In this document: positions 7,701-11,751 of the stretch, in pieces
How the letters are laid out: each line of letters begins with the position of its first letter
How positions within the stretch are numbered: position 1 is the stretch's first letter
NCBI GenBank assembly: GCA_947457025.1
Contig: CANGUI010000033.1
Location: 1 to 11,751, forward strand
DNA from: Flammeovirgaceae bacterium
Lineage (GTDB): Bacteria > Bacteroidota > Bacteroidia > Cytophagales > Cyclobacteriaceae
Direction: 5' to 3'
Length of the DNA stretch: 11,751 nucleotides
Program-made: the position numbers and the translations under genes
The notes under the pieces: model-generated
Told to the model about the DNA's origin: nothing
The model's input: only the letters and a program-made list of their open reading frames with translations
Database searches by the model: none

Positions 7701-8075
7701 TACCGCGCGCTGGTTGTTGTTTTCACCTGATCCCACCCAAATGACATTGGGGTTATGCGGGTCCAGGGTGATGCAGCCGATGGAGTAGGAGCCCTGGCTG
7801 TCGAAAACGGGTTCATAGGTGGTGCCGGCGTTTACGGTTTTCCACACGCCCCCGGAGGCCACAGCCACATAATACTCGGCCGGGTTATCGGGGTTTACGG
7901 CAAAGTCGGCAATGCGGCCCGAGGTGAGGGCCGGGCCTATGGCGCGGAACTTTAAGCCCGCCAGCGACACTTCGTCTTTCTTGTCGTCTTTCTTTTCCGG
8001 AACGGCGTTTTTCTTTTGGGCGCTGGCGCAAAAAGCGGCAACCAGTATCAGTAGGAGAACAGGAAAGTGTTTCAT
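4791..8075 (-). CDS. Secreted Asp-box (BNR) repeat protein, VPS10/sortilin-like beta-propeller
   Basis: A 1094-residue exported protein. The N-terminus MKHFPVLLLILVAAFCASAQ is a Sec signal peptide, probably cut after Ala19; a lysine/aspartate-rich linker follows to about residue 35. Ten Asp-box motifs (S/T-x-D-x-G-x-T/S-W type) are visible: 134-141, 185-192, 243-250, 293-300, 336-343, 379-386, 520-527, 592-599, 646-653 and 690-697. They mark beta-hairpins of propeller blades and agree with the WD40/YVTN/BNR-like secreted proteins common in Bacteroidota. Asp boxes are structural, so the frequent 'glycosyl hydrolase' label is not supported. Residues 740-1094 form a separate region: a charged linker (800-835), a beta-sandwich-like stretch (about 835-930, including LPGSYTVTL) and a helical C-terminal part (940-1080). 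No type IX secretion sorting domain is seen at the end. The gene is monocistronic, with its own terminator 20 bases downstream. Ligand or substrate is unknown. Confidence 0.9.
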   Translation of the reverse strand: MKHFPVLLLILVAAFCASAQKKNAVPEKKDDKKDEVSLAGLKFRAIGPALTSGRIADFAVNPDNPAEYYVAVASGGVWKTVNAGTTYEPVFDSQGSYSIGCITLDPHNPNVIWVGSGENNNQRAVAYGDGVYKSEDGGASWKNMGLKTSEHIGKIIVDPRNSQVVYVAAIGPVWTEGGERGLYKTTDGGKTWEQVLKIDEYTGVNDLAMDPRNPDVLYAAAYQRMRHDYMYVSGGPGSGIHKSTDGGKTWDKMNTGLPAGDKGRIAIAISPADPEYIYAMVEAAKGESGFYRSTTRGASWEKRSGHNTGGNYYSEIFPDPVDREKVYSMSTFMQVTEDGGKTFRAAGEKNKHVDNHVLWIDPKNTNHLLNGCDGGIYETWDGCKTWQYKPNLSITQFYKVEVDNSEPFYFVYGGTQDNFSLGGPSRTRNQNGIVNSDWFVTNGGDGFESAIDPQDPNIVYAQSQHGGIVRFDKATGESVGIQPRPGKGENEYRWNWDAPLFTSHHKPGRIYFAAERVFRSDDRGSTWQTISPDITRSINRNTLPIMGRVWGIDASGKNDGLGIYGTVSAFSESTKNENLLVAGTDDGLIQITTDGGKNWRKVDGIAGVPAMTYVYHVLTSQHDENVIYATFNNHRRGDFRPYVFKSTDKGVTWTSINANLPERGSTFCLLEDFDDPNLLFAGTEFGIHFSHDGGKSWRQLKAGLPTIAVRDIAIQKREHDLVLATFGRGFYVLDDYSPLRKLREAEAKEAHLFAVKDSWMYLENSPLGVAGKGFMGESYFRAENPPVAATFSYFLRDDLKSRKEKRQEEESKLYKDKKDVPYPTYDALKAEEAEEAPYLLFTIRNDKGDIVRKLKAPAKKGVSRMPWDFRYASSSPVSLTPPSTDNPFSSPDVGQFVLPGSYTVTLSKSVDGVITDLSGPEKFKVKLLPGTTLPSTDRPAMVKWQREADELKRAVQGAAQILSDANNRVKYMREAIYSVAQPQADYAGDLKALEAKLRNVNLALYGDNIAGRLDIDTPPSLYSRLMGALYDGFGSTGDPTTTMKTQLAIASEEFATVLTTLKNLVNTDLKALEQKLEAAGAPYTPGRMPEWKKN

Positions 8076-8102
8076 GGGTTGATGATTTGGGTGATCGATT
8101 TA

Positions 8103-8110
8103 CAAGATTA
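8103..8110 (-). promoter_or_regulatory. Weak -7-like box upstream of the Asp-box protein gene
   Basis: The minus strand reads TAATCTTG, one mismatch from the Bacteroidota consensus TAnnTTTG, ending 27 bases before the ATG at 8075. No TTTG -33 box is found at the usual spacing. Position is sensible but the match is incomplete. Confidence 0.25.
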
Positions 8111-8246
8111 AGTACAGAAAACCAATGTTCGGGAGGTGGATGTGTTGCCGGTGGGGAAGAGCGGAGGAAAGGGCGATGGAAAAGGTTTGTGCGACTGTTC
8201 GGAAGACAGGGGTTAGGTAATGCATCGAAGCAACGCAAGGCCCCAC

Positions 8247-8417
8247 CTGCCGCCGGGAAGGTTGCCGGGGCGGTGATTACGATTTGATTCCGTCGTGGTG
8301 AAGGAACACGAGATGTCGATTCTGCCTTGATCACTCACACCCCGGCGGCAGAGAAATTTCTGCGGTAAGCGGCAACCGCAATGTTCCATACTTTTTTTGA
8401 ATTGTGATGAGTGATCA
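8247..8417. repeat. Structured stretch with 11-bp and 10-bp perfect inverted repeats
   Basis: CTGCCGCCGGG (8247-8257) is exactly complementary to CCCGGCGGCAG (8341-8351). TGATCACTCA (8328-8337) is exactly complementary to TGAGTGATCA (8408-8417), and the match continues through CAC if one bulged T is allowed. GGTTGCCG (8260-8267) matches CGGCAACC (8370-8377). Inside the 10-bp arms lie the palindrome AGAAATTTCT (8352-8361), a TGCGGT/ACCGCA hairpin (8361-8366 with 8375-8380) and a run of seven T (8392-8398). The pairings partly cross, so they cannot all form together. Function is unknown. Confidence 0.5.
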
Positions 8418-8435
8418 GCATTTTTCGGGATGCCG

Positions 8436-8450
8436 TTCATTTCAAATGAA
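8436..8450. promoter_or_regulatory. Candidate operator: 15-base palindrome
   Basis: TTCATTT-C-AAATGAA is a perfect 7-bp dyad around a single central base, the kind of site bound by dimeric repressors or activators. It lies midway between the two divergent genes, 341 bases from the hydrolase start and 361 bases from the Asp-box start, which is far for a classical operator. No regulator gene is present in the window. Confidence 0.3.
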
Positions 8451-8790
8451 TGAAACTGATTTTTTATTTTTATTTTACTCTGCTTTGCGCCTGAAACGTC
8501 CGTCAGCGATGGGGAACCCAAGTATTCATCGGCCGTGGTTGTTCGCATGGCGATGCCCCTTTACTCACGATCATGATCTTCCTCAGCCTGTACCATTTCA
8601 CAAACGCGGACCATTTACCGGGGCCCCTCCAAACCGGGGTGTGCCGCTGATGGAAAAATTCCCGAACTACCCGACGGCCCCTGTATCTTGCATACACGTG
8701 ATGATGGACGGCCATCCGCCCCGAACGCCTGCGCAGAGCGGCATCTTCTGGAGGTGAGTGGCGCGCCTGACCGACTAACGACTAACACCT

Positions 8791-9900
8791 ATGACGCGCA
8801 CCAACTGGTTTTGGCTGATCTGCACGATGGCCATTCTCGGCTCCGCCTGCCAACCTGCTCCTGCAGACCGGGTGGCCAACGAGCTGGCCACCATTTTTTC
8901 GGGTGAGTTCAGCCGCATCGAACCCGGGGGCGCTGTGTTCATCACCAAGGGCGATCAAACTATTTTTGCAAGTGGCTACGGACTTGCTGATCGGGTCACA
9001 AAAGAACCCATCACCACCCAAACATTATTTAACACGGGGTCAATTTCGAAAACGTTTGTGTCGAATGTGATCTTACAACTGGCCGATGAAGGCAAACTCT
9101 CGCTCCTGGACAGCCTCTCAAAATACTTTTCTGATTTCAAGAACCCCGACATCGCCAATCGCGTCAGGATCCACCACCTGCTGACCCACACCTCCGGCTT
9201 GCCGGACAACCGGCGGGACCTGCTGTCGGAAGAATTTCTGCTGACAGCAAAGGATGAGGAGAACTTCGCACCCATTAAGCAAAATGATTCGCTGTTATTT
9301 GAGCCCGGCTCCCGGTACGAATATTCCAACCCCGCATTCAATGCGCTCGCGCTGATCATCGAAAAAATTGAGGGCCGGAAATGGCAGCAGGTGGTTGCCG
9401 AGCGCATCTTTCAGCCTGCCGGCATGCGCACGAGTGTGATCACCGATGGACCCTTTCCGGATAAGGGCGTCTCCCACGCCTATGTGCAGGAAAAAGATGG
9501 GTGGAAGGAACTGGATTACGGAGAAGAGCCGACCTTCGCTGCTTCCGGTAACGGCGGGGTGTGGAGTTCTGTGGAAGAACTCGTTCAATACGAAAAGGCC
9601 TTGCGTCAGGGGGTATTGCTGAAAAAAGAAACCTTGGCTCGGTCGCGTACAATCACCACGTACGATCATTGGCAGTCGGCCGAGCCGCCGTTCATTGGCC
9701 TGGGTTGGTTTCTGTCGCAGCCGGGCGATTCGCTCCACATCGTTTCGCATACCGGATCGCAGGGTGGCTTTGCAAGCGATTTTGTCAGTCTGCCGGAAAA
9801 GGATATCGTGTACGTATTGTTGTGCAACAAGCCTGAGCCCGTGTTGGCCTTGCGCGCGAAGGTATTAGCGGTGTTGGAAAAGAATAACTGGCTGGAGTAG
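8791..9900 (+). CDS. Beta-lactamase family serine hydrolase, probable lipoprotein
   Basis: A 369-residue protein of the class C beta-lactamase/penicillin-binding fold (Pfam Beta-lactamase). The N-terminus MTRTNWFWLICTMAILGSAC ends in a lipobox-like LGSAC, so Cys20 may be lipidated and the protein membrane-anchored; the -3 residue is Gly rather than Leu, which makes the call tentative. The active-site triad of motifs is complete: Ser84-Ile-Ser-Lys87 (SxxK, nucleophile Ser84), Tyr178-Ser-Asn180 (YxN) and His320-Thr-Gly322 (in place of KTG). The block LLTHTSGLPD (130-139) is also typical. Members include D-aminopeptidases, esterases and peptide hydrolases; HTG rather than KTG argues against true beta-lactamase activity. 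The second serine hydrolase follows after 38 bases without a visible promoter or terminator, so they are probably co-transcribed. The ATG at 8791 is chosen because the signal sequence follows directly. Confidence 0.9.
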   Translation: MTRTNWFWLICTMAILGSACQPAPADRVANELATIFSGEFSRIEPGGAVFITKGDQTIFASGYGLADRVTKEPITTQTLFNTGSISKTFVSNVILQLADEGKLSLLDSLSKYFSDFKNPDIANRVRIHHLLTHTSGLPDNRRDLLSEEFLLTAKDEENFAPIKQNDSLLFEPGSRYEYSNPAFNALALIIEKIEGRKWQQVVAERIFQPAGMRTSVITDGPFPDKGVSHAYVQEKDGWKELDYGEEPTFAASGNGGVWSSVEELVQYEKALRQGVLLKKETLARSRTITTYDHWQSAEPPFIGLGWFLSQPGDSLHIVSHTGSQGGFASDFVSLPEKDIVYVLLCNKPEPVLALRAKVLAVLEKNNWLE

Positions 9901-9938
9901 CCATTCACGCCCTTGATCCGATAAACCGAACAGCTGCT

Positions 9939-11432
9939 ATGAAAAACGGAATTGTGCTTTTTCTTCTACTTGTGCTTGGCGCTCCTGCCCGAGGTCAGGA
10001 ACTCAGTAAGCAGATCAAGGAATTTGACACCTACCTTGAGAAAGCCCGCAAAGAATGGCAGGTGCCGGGCATGGCCGTGGCCGTGGTAAAAGATGGCGAG
10101 GTGATTTTTAAAAAAGGGTTTGGTGTCCGGCAGGTGGGTACCGCGCAGCCGGTGGATACCCAGACGATCTTCGCCTGTGCCTCCACCACCAAAGCGATGA
10201 CGGCTGTCTGCATGGGCATGCTGGTTGACGAAGGCAAAGTGAGCTGGCAGGATCCTGTTGTTCGACATCTGCCCGACTTCCGTCTGTACGATCCTGTTGT
10301 AACCCGCGAACTAAAAATCCGCGACCTGTTCACCCACAACAGCGGGGTGGGCAACACCGACTTTCTCTGGAGTGTGATGGATATCTCCAAAGAAGAGATT
10401 GTACGAAAGATGGAAGGGGTAAAACCTGCCTATTCGCTGCGGTCCGACTTTATCTATCAGAATATTTTTTACCTCGTAGCGGGCCAGGTGATTGAACGGG
10501 TGTCGGGCCAGCCCTGGGACGAGTTCATCGCGCAGCGAATTTTCAAACCGCTGAACATGAGCCGAACTGTAGCGCTGCGTACTCAGTTGACGGACGGTAA
10601 CCGCAGCATGCCGCATTACTTCTTCGACAATTCCATTCGGGCTATTGAGCCCACTCTTGCTGACCCCGTGGCCCCAGCCGGCAGTGTCAATGCCTCGATT
10701 GATGATATGGGTGTGTGGATGCAGTGCATGCTCGACAGCAGCAAGTATAAGGGCGGCAGGTTATTGCAACCCGCAACGTGGGCGGAAATGTTCAGGCCGC
10801 AAACACTTGTGCCCGCATCGCAATTTTATCCGACCATGCAGCTCATCAAGCCCAATTGGATGAGCTACGGGCTCGGCTGGTTTCAGCACGATTACAAAGG
10901 CAGGAAAATCAACTACCACACCGGCAGCCTGCCCGGTGAGGTGGCCATTCATGCGCAGTTGCCGGACGCCAGACTGGGCGTTTATGTTTTCGGCAATTAT
11001 GACCATGCGGAAATTCGCCATGCCATTGTTTATAAAACCTTCGACTTGTTTGCGTTGGGAGGCAACCGCGACTGGAGCAAAGAATTTTTGCAGCTTTACG
11101 AGGAGCTCCGTACGAAGGCCGATCTGGCCGCGCGTGATTTCGAAAGCCGGCGTGTGCCGGGTACGAAGCCCACGGTGCCCATGAGTGCGTATGAGGGCAC
11201 CTATACGGATGGATTGTACGGTACGGTAGAGGTAAAGATGGCCGAAGGCAGTTTGCGGATTGTGGTTAACCGGTTTCTGGCGGCTACTGTGCAGCACTGG
11301 CATTATGATACTTTTCGTGGCGACTACGATAAGCGCTGGTATGGAAAAGCGCTGGCCCAATTCTTCCTGAATGCGAATGGGGAGGTCGCCAAACTGGATT
11401 TCGAAGGCATGCAGTTTGTGAAGTCGAAGTAG
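9939..11432 (+). CDS. Beta-lactamase family serine hydrolase with C-terminal DUF3471-like domain
   Basis: A 497-residue exported serine hydrolase of the same fold as its upstream neighbour but of a different subtype. MKNGIVLFLLLVLGAPARGQ is a Sec signal peptide with likely cleavage near residue 18-20; there is no lipobox. Catalytic motifs are Ser82-Thr-Thr-Lys85 (SxxK), Tyr173-Gln-Asn175 (YxN) and His327-Thr-Gly329. LFTHNSGVGN (130-139) corresponds to the family LLTHTSGL block. After the catalytic domain (to about 372) a helical linker (378-404) leads to residues 416-495, where YEGTYTDGLYGTVEVK resembles the start of the DUF3471 beta-barrel domain often attached to this family. Low overall identity to the upstream hydrolase suggests an old duplication or separate recruitment rather than a recent tandem copy. 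Substrate is unknown; peptides, D-amino acid amides or esters are all possible. Confidence 0.9.
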   Translation: MKNGIVLFLLLVLGAPARGQELSKQIKEFDTYLEKARKEWQVPGMAVAVVKDGEVIFKKGFGVRQVGTAQPVDTQTIFACASTTKAMTAVCMGMLVDEGKVSWQDPVVRHLPDFRLYDPVVTRELKIRDLFTHNSGVGNTDFLWSVMDISKEEIVRKMEGVKPAYSLRSDFIYQNIFYLVAGQVIERVSGQPWDEFIAQRIFKPLNMSRTVALRTQLTDGNRSMPHYFFDNSIRAIEPTLADPVAPAGSVNASIDDMGVWMQCMLDSSKYKGGRLLQPATWAEMFRPQTLVPASQFYPTMQLIKPNWMSYGLGWFQHDYKGRKINYHTGSLPGEVAIHAQLPDARLGVYVFGNYDHAEIRHAIVYKTFDLFALGGNRDWSKEFLQLYEELRTKADLAARDFESRRVPGTKPTVPMSAYEGTYTDGLYGTVEVKMAEGSLRIVVNRFLAATVQHWHYDTFRGDYDKRWYGKALAQFFLNANGEVAKLDFEGMQFVKSK

Positions 11433-11751
11433 CTATTTTGTTTTGGTCTCTCCGGCGGATGTGTTTGGGTCATCCTGTCCAGAGTCGGCCCTTGAGGAAG
11501 TTTATGTCATGGCGAGGCCCGCTTCAGGCCGAAGCCATCTCATCACGTTGTGTTAATTCGCTTAGTATTCAGTACACGGTTAAACGCGGATTGCTTCGTC
11601 CTCGTCCCTCATGCTTCGGGATTCGTTCCTCGTTGCCATTTAGCGTAGCAGCTATGCTGTAGCAATTGTACACCAGGTGGGATTTTTTCGGAGCGTGCGG
11701 TGCCTGCGTGAGCGACAGCAGCGGATACCCCGCACACCGATGGCACGAGCG
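11433..11751. other. Gene-free right end of the window
   Basis: No gene is supported in these 319 bases. There is no clear terminator after the stop at 11432. Bases 11469-11486 (GTCATCCTG...AGAGTCG) and 11506-11639 resemble degenerate phylum-type interspersed repeats. From 11640 on, the sequence is GC-rich with a possible GTGCGG (11695-11700)/CCGCAC (11730-11735) stem that I cannot assign. The open frame at 11438-11662 runs through the repeat and looks spurious. Confidence 0.55.
11506..11639. repeat. Degenerate inverted-repeat element ('GTCATTGCGAGG...CGAAGCAATCTC' type)
   Basis: The left arm reads GTCATGGCGAGG (11506-11517) and CGAAGCCATCTC (11530-11541), each one mismatch from the forms I know from intergenic repeats in Bacteroidota. 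The right arm is the reversed counterpart: GCGGATTGCTTCG (11586-11598) and CCTCGTTGCCAT (11628-11639). About 44 bases separate the inner arms. Such non-coding elements are scattered between genes and resemble MITE or REP-like palindromes. This copy has diverged and is probably no longer mobile. Confidence 0.55.

Larger units (their letters stand above)
8076..8790. other. Long divergent intergenic region
   Basis: These 715 bases separate the divergently transcribed Asp-box gene and first serine hydrolase, and should contain both promoters. Open frames inside have no protein-like character. Contents: a weak -7-like TAATCTTG for the minus strand at 8103-8110; a structured stretch of inverted repeats at 8247-8417; a 15-base palindrome at 8436-8450; an AT-rich T-run stretch at 8460-8477; a GGGGCCCC palindrome and two ACCGGGG copies at 8617-8639; and a TATCTTGC sequence at 8684-8691 as a poor -7 candidate for the plus strand. 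No RNA gene is recognised. Confidence 0.6.

Noticed and set aside
7885..8334. 149-residue minus-strand open frame across the start of the Asp-box gene
   Set aside because: Its second half lies in another frame of the Asp-box gene and its first half in the inverted-repeat region; the composition (Pro, Ser, Arg) is not protein-like.
8361..8398. TGCGGT/ACCGCA hairpin followed by seven T as a plus-strand terminator
   Set aside because: Eleven bases separate the stem from the T run, the stem is only six pairs, and no plus-strand gene ends upstream.
8404..8757. 117-residue plus-strand open frame in the divergent region
   Set aside because: Low-complexity, Pro/His/Phe-rich translation without domain character; it runs through GC-rich palindromic sequence just before the hydrolase gene.
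8791..9900. Antibiotic-resistance beta-lactamase
   Set aside because: The fold is shared, but the third motif is HTG rather than KTG, and this broad serine hydrolase family is mostly peptidases and esterases; no evidence for resistance.
11438..11662. 74-residue plus-strand open frame after the second hydrolase
   Set aside because: It is formed mostly by the degenerate repeat arms, and its translation is not protein-like.

Overview
The window looks like a chromosomal stretch of a free-living member of the Bacteroidota, probably Cytophagales-like. This is inference from three things: the protein families (a long secreted Asp-box protein, DUF3471-type serine hydrolases, a Bacteroidota-style MltG), a perfect TAnnTTTG promoter -7 box with few recognisable Shine-Dalgarno sites, and a degenerate copy of the 'GTCATTGCGAGG...CGAAGCAATCTC' intergenic repeat common in that phylum. 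Base composition is moderately GC-rich. There is no tRNA, rRNA, CRISPR array, transposase or phage gene.

Layout. Bases 3-224 are the 3' end of an unrecognised plus-strand gene. Bases 312-4324 form a minus-strand envelope cluster, read from right to left: a cardiolipin synthase-type phospholipase D protein, the endolytic transglycosylase MltG, a hotdog-fold acyl-CoA thioesterase and a YihY/BrkB-family membrane protein. The last three are joined by 1-base (TAATG) and 4-base (ATGA) stop/start overlaps and are almost certainly one operon. Cardiolipin synthase is separated from mltG by 94 bases that contain a possible extra promoter. Bases 4325-4790 are non-coding and hold a cluster of GC-rich hairpins plus a strong intrinsic terminator. 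Bases 4791-8075 (minus) encode a 1094-residue secreted protein with ten Asp-box (BNR) repeats, of the VPS10/sortilin-like beta-propeller type. Bases 8076-8790 are a 715-base divergent intergenic region rich in inverted repeats. Bases 8791-11432 (plus) hold two consecutive serine hydrolases of the beta-lactamase/penicillin-binding fold, one a probable lipoprotein and the other periplasmic or secreted with a C-terminal DUF3471-like domain. The last 319 bases have no gene and contain the degenerate phylum repeat.

How the genes fit together. The minus-strand cluster concerns the cell envelope: phospholipid synthesis, glycan-strand termination, acyl-thioester hydrolysis and an inner-membrane protein. 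The Asp-box protein and the two hydrolases are exported proteins transcribed divergently from the 715-base region; a shared pathway is possible but not shown. I found no convincing previously undescribed multi-gene system. The features most worth a second look are the structured divergent intergenic region (11-bp and 10-bp perfect inverted repeats plus palindromes), the mutually exclusive hairpins upstream of the cardiolipin synthase gene, and the unassigned C-terminal third of the Asp-box protein.
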